Below, one piece after another: positions 36,147 to 45,308 of a stretch of 64,000 nucleotides of DNA. The translations under genes and the position numbers were made by a program. The notes beneath the pieces are model-generated. The model did not search any database. It saw nothing but the letters and a program-made list of their open reading frames with translations, and was not told where the DNA came from. Origin of the DNA: Microbacterium sp. BLY (GTDB lineage: Bacteria > Actinomycetota > Actinomycetes > Actinomycetales > Microbacteriaceae); contig NZ_JAGKSR010000001.1 of assembly GCF_017939615.1 (NCBI RefSeq), positions 1,488,001-1,552,000 of the forward strand, written 5' to 3'. Numbering within the stretch: the first letter of the stretch is position 1; every line of letters starts with the position of its first letter.

Positions 36147-36911
36147 GTGAATCCCGACGCGATCATCGGATCCGGAGCCCTCTGGATCGCGGTCCCGGTG
36201 GCGATGCTCGCCGGACTCGTCTCGTTCCTCTCACCGTGCGTCCTCCCGCTCGTCCCGGGCTACCTCGGCTTCCTCGGCGGAGCCGTCACCCCGCGGGGAT
36301 CGTCGGCGACCGGCGGCGCCACGCAGACGGCGACGCGCAGCCGCCTCGTGCTCGGGGTGCTGCTGTTCATCCTCGGCTTCACCGTGGTGTTCATCCTCTA
36401 CACCGTGCTCGGCGGCACCGCCGGCGTGTTCCTGCTCCGGTGGGGCGATCTCATCACCCGCATCCTCGGCGTCGTCATCATCGCGATGGGCCTGGTCTTC
36501 CTCGGGCTCTTCGGGTTCGCGCAGAAGGAGCTCCGCTTCCACGTCGACTCGAAGGCCGGCATGATCGGTGCGCCGCTCCTCGGCGTCGCGCTCGGCATCG
36601 GCTGGGCGCCCTGCATGGGCCCCACGCTCGCCGCCATCCTCGCGCTCTCCTTCAACGCCGGCGACCCCGTGCGCGCGGGCTTCCTCGGCCTCGCGTACTC
36701 CCTTGGCCTCGGCATCCCGTTCCTGCTCGTCGCCCTCGGCTTCGGCTGGGCGACGAAGGCGATCGGCTTCCTGCGCCGCCACGTCCGGGTCGTGAACATC
36801 GTCGGCGGCGTGCTGCTGATCCTGCTCGGCGTACTGATGGTCACCGGCCTGTGGACCGACATCATGTCGCGGCTGACGGCGGTGATCGGCAGTGTCGACC
36901 TCCCGCTCTGA
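36147..36911 (+). CDS. ccdA: Cytochrome c biogenesis protein CcdA
   Basis: A 254-residue membrane protein that transfers reductant across the membrane to TlpA/ResA. LVSFLSPCVLPLVPGYLGF at the N-terminus and LGIGWAPCMGPTLAAIL carry the two conserved Pro-Cys sites of the CcdA/DsbD family. Six spans are expected. The start is GTG 36147, which overlaps the TGA of a six-codon mini-ORF (36130-36150) that itself begins on the tlpA stop. Confidence 0.95.
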   Translation: MNPDAIIGSGALWIAVPVAMLAGLVSFLSPCVLPLVPGYLGFLGGAVTPRGSSATGGATQTATRSRLVLGVLLFILGFTVVFILYTVLGGTAGVFLLRWGDLITRILGVVIIAMGLVFLGLFGFAQKELRFHVDSKAGMIGAPLLGVALGIGWAPCMGPTLAAILALSFNAGDPVRAGFLGLAYSLGLGIPFLLVALGFGWATKAIGFLRRHVRVVNIVGGVLLILLGVLMVTGLWTDIMSRLTAVIGSVDLPL

Positions 36912-36927
36912 CCGCTCCGAGACGACC

Positions 36928-38709
36928 ATGACGAAGAACAAGGGTGCCGTGACCACCGACTCCAGCGATCCGCTCCGCCCGTCCGACCACGTCGACGGCG
37001 ACGACACCATCACCCAGCCGCGCCTCGGCTTCGTCGGCTGGCTGCGGTGGGGGTGGCGCCAGCTCACCTCGATGCGCACGGCGCTCGTCCTCCTGCTCGT
37101 GCTGGCGATCGCGGCCATCCCCGGATCGATCTTCCCGCAGCGGATGGCCGACCCGAACGGCGTGACGCAGTGGGAGCGCGACAACCCCGACCTGTTCCCC
37201 GTCCTCGACGCGCTCAAGCTCTTCGACGTGTATCTGTCGCCCTGGTTCTCGGCGATCTACCTGCTGCTGTTCACCTCGCTCGTCGGCTGCGTCATCCCCC
37301 GCATCAAGCACCACGCCAAGGCGCTGCAGGCCCGCCCGCCGCGCACGCCCGCGCGGCTGCGACGCCTGGAGGACTACCGTGCCGTCACGCGCGACACGGT
37401 CGCCGACTCCGGCACCCGCACCGGTGACGCCGACGCGGAGGCGGCGGCCTCGATCGACGTCGCCACGAAGCAGCTCAAGGCGCTCGGCTACCGCGTCGAG
37501 CGCTACGACCGCGGGCGCACGTACTCCGTCTCGGCCGAGCGCGGCTACTGGCGGGAGACGGGCAACCTGCTCTTCCACCTCGCTCTCGTCGGCGTGCTCG
37601 TGACGATCGGCGTCGGCGGCGGCTTCGCGTACACGGGCCAGCGCGTGCTCGTCGAGGGCGAGACCTTCGCCAACACGCTGCTCGACTACGACTCCATGAA
37701 CCGCGGACGCTTCGTCGCCGACGACGCCTTCGCGCCGTACTCCATGCGCCTCGACTCGTTCGACGTGACGTACCAGCCGTTCGGGGAGCCGGGCTCGGGC
37801 CAGGCGGGCGACTTCTCCGCGAACATGACCATCCAGGAGAAGGGCGAGGAGCGCGAGGGGGCCGTCAAGGTCAACGAGCCCTTGAGCGTGGCGGACGACG
37901 ACGTGTTCCTGCTCGGCAACGGCTACGCGCCCACCGTGACGGTGCGCGACCCCGAGGGCAACGTGGTGTTCCACAACAGCACGCCGTTCCTTCCGCAGGA
38001 CAACAACATGACCTCGCTCGGCGTGCTCAAGGTGCCGGACGGCCTGGCCGAGCAGGTGGGCCTCGTCGGCTTCTTCTACCCGACGACGGGTGTGCTCGAC
38101 ACCGGGGCCTTCTTCTCCGCCTACCCCGATCTCACCAATCCGACGCTCACGCTCGACGTGTACACGGGCGACCTCGGGATCAACGACGGCGTGCCCCGCT
38201 CGGTGTACGTGCTCGACACCTCCGACATGACGAAGCTCACCGGACGCAGCACGGACGTCGAGTCGATCGAGCTGTCCCCGGGCGAGACCGCGCAGCTGCC
38301 GAGCGGCCTCGGCTCGGTGACTTTCGACGACGAGTCGCCGGAGGGCGCCACCGACGCCTCGGAGTCCGTCAAGCGCTTCGCCTCCCTGCAGATCCACCGC
38401 GACGAGTCCGGGGTGTTCGTCCTCGGCTTTGCGCTGCTGGCCCTCGGCGGCCTCATGCTCGCCCTCTTCGTGCCGCGTCGGCGCGTGTGGGTCAAGGCCA
38501 CCGCCGCCGACGGCGCTGTCGATCTCGAGTACGCGGCCCTGGCCCGGGGCGAGGACCCGACGCTCGCGCGCGCCGTGGACGACCTCCGGGCCGGGCACGC
38601 CCGGCTCCTCGACGCCGCGGGCGGCACGACCGCCCGCACCCCTGAAGACGCCGACGAGGACGCCGCGGACGCCGCCGCGGACCCCGCGGCCCCGGCACCC
38701 GGAAAGTAG
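36928..38709 (+). CDS. resB: Cytochrome c biogenesis protein ResB (Ccs1)
   Basis: A 593-residue membrane protein, partner of CcsB in haem delivery and ligation to cytochrome c. It has the ResB opening LTSMRTALVLLLVLAIAAIPGSIFPQR split here as LTSMRTALVLLLVL and PGSIFPQR, a second span pair (YLLLFTSLVGCVIPR), a large outside domain with VLVEGETFANTL, and a last span VLGFALLALGGLMLALFVPRR. ATG 36928 is preferred; a GTG at 36892 inside ccdA is possible. The C-terminal 60 residues are acidic and Ala-rich. Confidence 0.92.
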   Translation: MTKNKGAVTTDSSDPLRPSDHVDGDDTITQPRLGFVGWLRWGWRQLTSMRTALVLLLVLAIAAIPGSIFPQRMADPNGVTQWERDNPDLFPVLDALKLFDVYLSPWFSAIYLLLFTSLVGCVIPRIKHHAKALQARPPRTPARLRRLEDYRAVTRDTVADSGTRTGDADAEAAASIDVATKQLKALGYRVERYDRGRTYSVSAERGYWRETGNLLFHLALVGVLVTIGVGGGFAYTGQRVLVEGETFANTLLDYDSMNRGRFVADDAFAPYSMRLDSFDVTYQPFGEPGSGQAGDFSANMTIQEKGEEREGAVKVNEPLSVADDDVFLLGNGYAPTVTVRDPEGNVVFHNSTPFLPQDNNMTSLGVLKVPDGLAEQVGLVGFFYPTTGVLDTGAFFSAYPDLTNPTLTLDVYTGDLGINDGVPRSVYVLDTSDMTKLTGRSTDVESIELSPGETAQLPSGLGSVTFDDESPEGATDASESVKRFASLQIHRDESGVFVLGFALLALGGLMLALFVPRRRVWVKATAADGAVDLEYAALARGEDPTLARAVDDLRAGHARLLDAAGGTTARTPEDADEDAADAAADPAAPAPGK

Positions 38710-38718
38710 ACTGACACC

Positions 38719-39696
38719 ATGCTCGAGCTCAACGTGATCTCGCCGGTCCTGCTCTGGACGGCGATCGCGATCTACGCGGCGGCCTTCGTGGCCTACGCCT
38801 TCGATCTCGCGCGCCGTTCGCAGGCCACGGCCGACGCCCACACGGTCCGCGAGGGCGTGCTCGTCGGCGCGGGCGGCGGGAGCGTCCCGGCATCCGTGGA
38901 CGCGACCGGGGCACCGGTGTCGGCGCCGCAGCGCTTCGTCATGGCGCGGATCGGCACGTCGCTCACCGTCCTCGGCTTCGTCTTCCACCTGGCCGCGACG
39001 ATCACCCGCGGCATCGCGGCCGGACGGGTGCCGTGGGCCAACCTGTACGAGTTCGGCATGGTCGGCACGCTGCTCATCATCGCCGTCTACCTGGCGGTGC
39101 TCACCCGCCTCGACCTGCGCTTCCTCGGCACCTTCATCACGGGCCTCGTGGTCGTCCTCCTCGGGCTGGGCGCGACGAACTTCTACGTCGAGGTCTCGCC
39201 GCTCATGGACCCGCTGAAGAGCGTGTGGCTCATCATCCACGTGTTCGTCGCCTCGCTCGCGACGGCGTTCTTCGCGCTCGCCTTCGCGCTCTCGGTGATC
39301 CAGCTGATGCAGGCCCGACGCGAGCGTCTGCTCGGTGAGGGGGCGGCCAAGACCGGCCCCGGCTTCCTGCGCACGTTCCCGCCGGCGGAGCGCCTGGAGA
39401 GCTTGGCGTATCTGTTCACGATCATCGGCTTCATCCTCTGGACCTTCACCCTCATCGCCGGGTCCATCTGGGCGTACTACGCCTGGAGCCGCTTCTGGGG
39501 CTTCGATGTGAAGGAGACCTGGACGTTCGTGATCTGGGTGCTCTACGCCGGTTACATCCACGCCCGCGCGACCCGCGGCTGGCGCGGCAACCCCTCGGCC
39601 TGGCTCTCGATCGTCGGCTTCACCGCCGTGATCTTCAACTTCACCGTCGTCAACGTCTTCTTCAAGGGCCTGCACGCCTACTCCGGCCTGAGCTGA
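38719..39696 (+). CDS. ccsB: Cytochrome c biogenesis protein CcsB/CcsA
   Basis: A 325-residue membrane haem handling protein. The tryptophan-rich haem motif appears as AYYAWSRFWGFDVKETWTFV, with His residues in FHLAATITRG, IIHVFVASLA and GYIHARATRG as likely haem ligands. About eight spans. TAGACT (38707-38712) includes the resB stop and ends 6 nt before the ATG at 38719, so an internal leaderless transcript is possible. Confidence 0.95.
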   Translation: MLELNVISPVLLWTAIAIYAAAFVAYAFDLARRSQATADAHTVREGVLVGAGGGSVPASVDATGAPVSAPQRFVMARIGTSLTVLGFVFHLAATITRGIAAGRVPWANLYEFGMVGTLLIIAVYLAVLTRLDLRFLGTFITGLVVVLLGLGATNFYVEVSPLMDPLKSVWLIIHVFVASLATAFFALAFALSVIQLMQARRERLLGEGAAKTGPGFLRTFPPAERLESLAYLFTIIGFILWTFTLIAGSIWAYYAWSRFWGFDVKETWTFVIWVLYAGYIHARATRGWRGNPSAWLSIVGFTAVIFNFTVVNVFFKGLHAYSGLS

Positions 39697-39714
39697 GCCC
39701 ATCGAGACGGAGCG

Positions 39715-40305
39715 TCAGCCGCCGAGGGGGATGACCTCGGCGTGCTCGACGCCGCCCTCGTACCAGACGAACTCGGCCTCGGTGACGACTTCCGTCGGAG
39801 CGGGGGTCAGAGGACGGGCCTCGGTCGCGGCGAGATGCTGCCACGTCTCGGGATCCAGCGTCCTGCCGTAGAGCACGGAGAGGTGGAAGGTCCACTCCTC
39901 GACCGAGAGCTCGTCGAGGCGGCGGAAGTCCGTCGGCCGGAGCGCCTCCGTCAGCGAGGCGTACGCGCGCACGAGGGCGGGCGTGCGGGCGAGGCGCAGG
40001 ATCAGGACCTGCCACGGTGCGGGGAAGACGTCCACGGCGTCGGCGGTGAGTTCGAGAGGACCCTGTTCCGCGGCCCAGGCCCGGATCACGGCTCGGAGAT
40101 CTTCGCGACGCTCCGGCTCGAAGAAGCCTCGAAGCGTCACGTGCTCCGTGTGTGGATGCCGCAGGGGCGTATCCAGACGCGCGAGCGCGGCCTCCTGGAT
40201 CGCCCGGTAGGCCGCGGCGACCGCCCCGGTCGGCCGGAGGACGAGATACTGCTGCCCGTCGAGGCTCGCGAGCTGGTCCGGAGTGTCCATGAACGGTCGG
40301 CGCAT
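39715..40305 (-). CDS. 2H phosphoesterase (2'-5' RNA ligase-like) protein
   Basis: A 196-residue protein with the paired HxT/S motifs of the 2H superfamily: HVTL (His55) and HLSV (His141). This fold opens 2',3'-cyclic phosphates or joins or cleaves 2'-5' bonds, but the substrate here is unknown. The start is ATG 40305; TACCCT (40312-40317, minus) ends 6 nt before it. An internal ATG at 40290 is also possible. It is convergent with ccsB, 18 bp away. Confidence 0.82.
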   Translation of the reverse strand: MRRPFMDTPDQLASLDGQQYLVLRPTGAVAAAYRAIQEAALARLDTPLRHPHTEHVTLRGFFEPERREDLRAVIRAWAAEQGPLELTADAVDVFPAPWQVLILRLARTPALVRAYASLTEALRPTDFRRLDELSVEEWTFHLSVLYGRTLDPETWQHLAATEARPLTPAPTEVVTEAEFVWYEGGVEHAEVIPLGG

Positions 40306-40363
40306 GGCACGAGGGTACGGGGTGTCGTCGTCCCGTCTTTGCACGATTTCGGAGAGCGGACGC

Positions 40364-40399
40364 GACACGCCGCCGGCACGGGCTGTCCGGCGGCGTGTC
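40364..40399 (-). terminator. Strong hairpin ending the MMPL-YhgE operon
   Basis: GACACGCCGCCGG (40364-40376) and CCGGCGGCGTGTC (40387-40399) form a perfect 13-bp stem with a 10-nt loop. TTCGGA/TCCGAA outer arms can extend it. It lies 28 bp past the stop of the YhgE/Pip gene. Confidence 0.8.
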
Positions 40400-40427
40400 G
40401 TCCGTGATTTCCGAAGATGTGACGGTG

Positions 40428-42395
40428 TCAGGCGGTGACGACGGCGCGGGCCGTGGTCGTGCGGCGGACCGCGACGACCACCGTCGTGGCGACGAGCGAC
40501 AGCACACCCCAGACGACGAGGGCGGCGACCGCCGCGCCGCTCGCGTCGATGAGACCCGCGAAGGCCGGTGCGGTCGGCAGGGCCGCGCCGATGCTCGCGA
40601 GCCAGTCGGGCACGGTCGAGATCAACCCCGTCGCGACGGCCACGACGCCGATCAGCGCGGCGATCCAGCGTCCGATGCCGCCGAACACGGCCACGAGGGC
40701 CTGGTTCACTGCGGCGAACACCACCCCGGCGAGGACGGCCGTCCCGGCGAACGCCCACCAGTTCGCCGGGTCGTAGTCGGCAACGGTCTGCACGATGAGG
40801 GAGACGAGCAGCCCCTGTGCCGCGCCGATCGCCGCGGCCGGCCAGAACCCGCGGAGGGTGAGGGCAGCCGACGACCGACGGGACGTGAGCGTCCGCGCGG
40901 TGTGCGCCCGCAGGACGAGGAATGACGCGAGACCGCCGAACCAGAGCACCACCGCGGTGAGCAGCGGGATCGCGGTGGGACCGAAGAGCGAGCCCATCGA
41001 GGAGTCGGTCGCCACGGGGTCGGCGATCACCGACGCCAGCGACGTCGACTCCTCGTCGCTGAAGGACGGAAGGGAGTCCGCCGCGGTGCGCAGCCCGCCC
41101 GCGAGGTCGCCGGTGCCGGTCGCGAGCGTGTCGAGGCCGGTGGCGAGTTCGGTGCTGCCGTCGGCGAGCTGGGTCGCGCCGTCGGCGAGCTGCGTCGCGC
41201 CGGACGACAGCGCCCGGGCGCCCGCCGCGGACTGATCCACGCCCTCGGTCGCGAGCCGGTTGAGTCCGCCGGCGAGTTCGGTCGCCCCCGCGCCCGCCTC
41301 GCCCAGCTGGGTGGCCAGCGTGGAGAACGACCCGGGAAGCGCGGCCACGCCCGCGGCGATCTGCTTGTCGTTGAGGATGCCGGAGGCGGTTCCGGCCGAC
41401 GTGGCCGCTGCCGCCGCCTGCGAGGCGAGGCCGGAGAGCTGCCCGCACTCCGGCGATTCCGGATCGGTGCCGCACGCCGTGGCCGCCATCGCCCCGAGCG
41501 TATGTGCGACCGCGGCCGAGTCCGCCGCGGCCGACTTCGCCGAAGCGCCCGCCGACTGGATGCTGCCCGTGAGCTGCTGGATGCCGGCGACCCGGCCCTG
41601 CAGCTCGGTCGCCCCGGAGGTGAGTCCGGCCCCCAGAGTGCCGGCGCCGGTCGCAGCCTGCCGGGTCTGCCCTGCGATGGTGTCCAGGCCGGATGCGAGG
41701 CTCGACGCCCCGGCGCCCAGCTCTCCGGCGCCCGCGGCGAGCTGCGTCGCGCCGTCCGGAAGGGCCGCGGCGCCGGTGGCCGCGTCGCGGGCGCCCTTCG
41801 CCAGCTCCAGTGCTCCGTCCGCCGCATCGCCGATCTGGTCGCCGATGGTGGTGAAGCCGACGAGGATGTTCTCGGTCGTGGCCTCGGACAGCGTGGTGCC
41901 GAGCGTCGAGGCCGCCACATCGGCGATCTGCCCCGTGATGAGGTCGTCCGCGACGAGCCCGTCGTCGGGGGTCGTCACCTGGATCGTCGCCTGCTCGGCA
42001 TCCCCGCCGCCGTCCGCGACCGCCTGCCCTGCCGAGGTGGCCGCGGCCGAGAAGTCCTCGGGGATGGTGATGACGGCCTGGTAGGTGCCGTCGGCGAGCC
42101 CGTCGGCGGCGTCCTCCTCGTTGGAGATGACCCAGGTGAGGTTCGAGTCGAGATCGTCCGACCCCTCGACGAGCCCGGAGGCGAGCTGGCGTCCGAGGGG
42201 AGCGGTCTGACCGTCGATCTCGACGGGCTCGTCGAGATTCACGATCGCCGCGGTCATGGAGTCGAGGCGCTCGGTCGGGTTGTAGAGCGCCGCCATGAGG
42301 ATGCCGCCGACGGCCGCCGGAAGCAGCAGCACGCCGAGGATCGTGAGCCAGGTGATCGGCTTGCGGGAGCGGGCACGCTCGAGGGGGAGGGTCAT
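40428..42395 (-). CDS. YhgE/Pip family membrane protein
   Basis: A 655-residue protein: N-terminal membrane span (PITWLTILGVLLLPAAVGGILM), a large outside part (about 45-430) rich in Ala/Gly/Thr with repeated GATQLAxGA-type heptads, then five or six spans starting with TAIPLLTAVVLWFGGLASF. This is the phage-infection-protein (Pip) / ESX-like export layout. The start ATG 42395 overlaps the MMPL stop (ATGA). Export of a lipid or protein is likely; its cargo is unknown. Confidence 0.88.
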   Translation of the reverse strand: MTLPLERARSRKPITWLTILGVLLLPAAVGGILMAALYNPTERLDSMTAAIVNLDEPVEIDGQTAPLGRQLASGLVEGSDDLDSNLTWVISNEEDAADGLADGTYQAVITIPEDFSAAATSAGQAVADGGGDAEQATIQVTTPDDGLVADDLITGQIADVAASTLGTTLSEATTENILVGFTTIGDQIGDAADGALELAKGARDAATGAAALPDGATQLAAGAGELGAGASSLASGLDTIAGQTRQAATGAGTLGAGLTSGATELQGRVAGIQQLTGSIQSAGASAKSAAADSAAVAHTLGAMAATACGTDPESPECGQLSGLASQAAAAATSAGTASGILNDKQIAAGVAALPGSFSTLATQLGEAGAGATELAGGLNRLATEGVDQSAAGARALSSGATQLADGATQLADGSTELATGLDTLATGTGDLAGGLRTAADSLPSFSDEESTSLASVIADPVATDSSMGSLFGPTAIPLLTAVVLWFGGLASFLVLRAHTARTLTSRRSSAALTLRGFWPAAAIGAAQGLLVSLIVQTVADYDPANWWAFAGTAVLAGVVFAAVNQALVAVFGGIGRWIAALIGVVAVATGLISTVPDWLASIGAALPTAPAFAGLIDASGAAVAALVVWGVLSLVATTVVVAVRRTTTARAVVTA

Positions 42396-45178
42396 GCGGG
42401 CACCTCGGTGGTTTCTGCGGCGCTCGGGCGAGGCGCGCGCGTGTCGAGTACGTCGGCGGACGGCCATCCGGCATCCGCGAGGAGGGAGCGGGCCGCGTCA
42501 GGATCGGCGGCCGTGGCGAACACAGCGAGATCACGGCGCGACTTCGCATCGCGCAGCATGGCGGCGACCTGGTCGCGCGTGCCGTGGCGGAGGCGGTCGG
42601 CACCGTCGATCACCACGAGTGCGGAGCGGCCGCGGAGGGCTTCGCGGAGGTCCGCGAGGACGGTGTCGTCGTTCTCCGCCAGGACGCAGCCCACGTGGGC
42701 GCGGACCCAGGCCGCGCGGCCGGGGAGCAGGTGGCCTGCGACGCGGAGGCGTCCGTCGGCCGGGGCGATGCGGGCACCGACCGTCAGGGCAAGGGCGCGC
42801 AGGGATCCCGCATCCGCACCGCTGACGACGAGGGCTTCGCCGGGCGAGAGGCGCAGCGAGAGTCCCGCCACGGCCGGTGCGCCGGAACCGAGATCGAGGG
42901 CGTCCGCCGCGACGACCGATCCGTCGCCGGGCCACGCCTCGAGGTGGCGCTCGCGTTCCACCGCCTCGCCCTCGATGTCCACGCGGGGGAGAATCCGCTC
43001 GAGCCACGACGGGATCTCCCAGGCGCGCTCGCCGAGGATCGTCATGAGCGCCGGGATCAGCGTCATCCGCACGAGGAAGGCATCGAAGGCGATGCCCGCC
43101 GCGAGTCCGAGTGCGATGGGTTTGAGGGAGGAGTCGCCCTCGGGGACGAAGGCGACGAATACGGCGAACATGATGAGGCCGGCGGCCGTGACCACCTTGG
43201 CCGACCCGGTGAAGCCGCTCCGCACGGCCCGCAGGGCGGCGGCGCGGCGGGTGGCGCGGTCGGCGGTGCCCGCCGTGCCGCGCAGTTCGGGGTCGTGGAC
43301 GAAGTCCTCGCGCATGCGCGACACCAGGAACACCTGGTAGTCCATCGCGAGGCCGAACAGCACGCCCATCAGGATGATCGGCATGAAGCTGATGATCGGC
43401 CCGACCTTCGCGACGTGCAGCAGGTCGGCGAACCAGCCCCACTCGAACACCGCCCCGACCACGCCGAAGGCGGCGACGATCGACAGCAGGTAGCCGGCCG
43501 CGGCGGTGATCGGCACCCAGAGGGAGCGGAACACGATGGTGAGGAGGATCAGCGAGAGGCCGATCACGAAGATCCCGAACGGAAGCAGGGCGGCCCCGAG
43601 CTGATCGGAGATGTCGATGCCGACCGCGGTGAAGCCGGTGACCTTGAGGTCGATGCCGAACTCGTCCAGCCATTCGTCGTGGTGGCTGCGGAGCTCGCGC
43701 ACGAGGTCGGCCGTCGCCGGGTCGTCCGGGGCGGTCTCCGGGATGATCTGCACGATGCCGGTGTCGGCGGTCTCGTTCGGGGTGGCGAGCGCGACCTCCT
43801 TCACGCCGGGCACCTCGGACACGGCGTCCCCGAGGTCTTCCATGAGGCCGAGCGGGTCGGTGGAGGTGACGATGGTCCCGGTGAGGATGAGCGGTCCGTT
43901 GAATCCGGGGCCGAACTGCTCTCCGACGAGGTCGTAGGTCTGCCGGGCCTCGGAGTCCTTCGGCAGCACGCCGGCGTTGGGCAGGGCGAGGTCGAGGCTG
44001 AGAGCGGGCACGGCGACGATGCCCAGGCCGAGCACGACGGCGAGCGAGACGAGGACCGGGTGCCTGGTCACGCCCTCCACCCACCGACGGCTGCCGCGAG
44101 GGCGCGCGGCGGTGTTCTTCGCGGCCGCCTTCTTCGGGGCCTTCGCGCGCTTCGGTCGTCCCGCGACGCGCCTCTTGAGGAATCCGAGCAGGGCGGGGGT
44201 GAGGGTCACGGCGATCGCGACGGCGACGGCCACGGCGACGGAGGCGGCGACGCCCATCGTCGTGAGGAACGGGATCCCGGCGAAGCCGAGGCCGATCAGG
44301 GCGATCAGCACGGTGACGCCCGCGAAGACGACCGCCGATCCGGCCGTTCCGACCGCGCGCGCGGCGGATTCCTCGGGATCCACGCCCTCCCGCACCTGAT
44401 CCTGGTGGCGCGCGACGATGAACAGCGCGTAGTCGATGCCGACGGCCAGGCCCAGCATCAGGGCCAGCAGCGGCGTCGTGGACGACACGGTCGCGAAGGC
44501 GGTCGCCGTGAAGATCCCGGCCATGGAGATGCCGACCCCGAGGATCGCGGTGAGCAGCGGGAGCCCGGCGACGACGAACGAGCGGAACGTGACGATGAGC
44601 ACGAGGAGGGCGATGACCAGGCCGACGGCCTCGGTGAGGGTGACGCCGGGGATGGAGATCGCGAAGAGGTCGCCGCCGAGCGAGGTCTGTGCACCCTCCG
44701 GGAGTTCTCCGGCGAGGTCGTCGACGGCGGCCCGGAGGGCGTCCGTCGTCTCGTCCGACACGTCGCTGGCCTCCCCGTCGAACTGCAGGCGGACGATCGC
44801 GGCCGTGTCGTCGTCGTTGATCATGCCGGTGACCATCTCGTCGTACGGCGAGGTCGCGGCGAGGACCTGGTCGAGGTCGCCGAGGTCGGACACCGCATCC
44901 TCGATCGGCTCCCGGTACGCGTCATCGGTAACCTCGTCGCCGTCGGCCGCCACGACGATGAACTGCGCATTGGTTCCGCTCACCTGCGGGAACGAACGGG
45001 AGAGCTGCTCGAGACCCGCCTGCGACTCCGTGCCGGGGATGGAGAAGGTGTTGTCGGTGCCGGCACCGAGGAGGACCGCTCCGGCCCCGGCGATGCCGAG
45101 CGCGAGGAGCCACGAGACGAGGACGCGCCACGGGTGGCGGAAGGACCAGCGTCCGAGGGATGAGAGCAGTGTGGACAC
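42392..45178 (-). CDS. MMPL family RND transporter with fused degenerate ABC-ATPase-like C-terminal domain
   Basis: A 928-residue protein. Residues about 1-725 are a complete MMPL exporter with about 12 spans and two large outer loops (GIDYALFIVARHQDQ and AMDYQVFLVSRMREDF are the Asp-Tyr proton-relay motifs). After residue about 735 comes an ABC-ATPase-like fold (VAGLSLRLSPGEALVVSGADAGS ... ALVVIDGADRL) that has lost the Walker A lysine and the LSGGQ signature. The start is GTG 45178 with GGAG upstream. Likely operated by the divergent TetR gene. Confidence 0.9.
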   Translation of the reverse strand: MSTLLSSLGRWSFRHPWRVLVSWLLALGIAGAGAVLLGAGTDNTFSIPGTESQAGLEQLSRSFPQVSGTNAQFIVVAADGDEVTDDAYREPIEDAVSDLGDLDQVLAATSPYDEMVTGMINDDDTAAIVRLQFDGEASDVSDETTDALRAAVDDLAGELPEGAQTSLGGDLFAISIPGVTLTEAVGLVIALLVLIVTFRSFVVAGLPLLTAILGVGISMAGIFTATAFATVSSTTPLLALMLGLAVGIDYALFIVARHQDQVREGVDPEESAARAVGTAGSAVVFAGVTVLIALIGLGFAGIPFLTTMGVAASVAVAVAVAIAVTLTPALLGFLKRRVAGRPKRAKAPKKAAAKNTAARPRGSRRWVEGVTRHPVLVSLAVVLGLGIVAVPALSLDLALPNAGVLPKDSEARQTYDLVGEQFGPGFNGPLILTGTIVTSTDPLGLMEDLGDAVSEVPGVKEVALATPNETADTGIVQIIPETAPDDPATADLVRELRSHHDEWLDEFGIDLKVTGFTAVGIDISDQLGAALLPFGIFVIGLSLILLTIVFRSLWVPITAAAGYLLSIVAAFGVVGAVFEWGWFADLLHVAKVGPIISFMPIILMGVLFGLAMDYQVFLVSRMREDFVHDPELRGTAGTADRATRRAAALRAVRSGFTGSAKVVTAAGLIMFAVFVAFVPEGDSSLKPIALGLAAGIAFDAFLVRMTLIPALMTILGERAWEIPSWLERILPRVDIEGEAVERERHLEAWPGDGSVVAADALDLGSGAPAVAGLSLRLSPGEALVVSGADAGSLRALALTVGARIAPADGRLRVAGHLLPGRAAWVRAHVGCVLAENDDTVLADLREALRGRSALVVIDGADRLRHGTRDQVAAMLRDAKSRRDLAVFATAADPDAARSLLADAGWPSADVLDTRAPRPSAAETTEVPA

Positions 45179-45203
45179 GCGAATCTCCGTGGGGGTGCGG
45201 GGT

Positions 45204-45237
45204 GGATACACAGGTGTATCCGATACATAGATGTATC
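45204..45237. promoter_or_regulatory. Double TetR operator between the efflux operon and its regulator
   Basis: Two adjacent dyads: GGATACAC-AG-GTGTATCC (45204-45221) and GATACAT-AG-ATGTATC (45222-45237). They share GATACA half-sites and the same AG centre, as expected for two copies of one TetR binding site serving both divergent genes. Confidence 0.85.
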
Positions 45238-45308
45238 GTAAGGTGATCGCCCACCCGGATGCTGTGCGCCGGGTGTGAATCGTCGAGAGGGAAGGTCAGG
45301 AGGTTCCG

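Noticed and set aside
36862..39702. A 946-codon open frame antisense to resB-ccsB
   Set aside because: Same shadow effect. The sense strand encodes a coherent ccd-res-ccs operon with expected spans and motifs.
41030..41800. GATQL-like heptad repeats in the YhgE/Pip gene as possible DNA repeats
   Set aside because: They reflect Ala/Gly-rich protein heptads typical of this family's coiled outside domain rather than a separate element.
39715..42603. A 962-codon frame joining the 2H phosphoesterase to upstream sequence
   Set aside because: The upstream part is a shadow of the YhgE/Pip gene, and a 13-bp terminator hairpin lies between; the real start is near 40305.
42584..45163. An 859-codon open frame antisense to the MMPL gene
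   Set aside because: Its product is Glu/Asp/Arg/His-rich with no domain, and lies fully inside a well supported gene.
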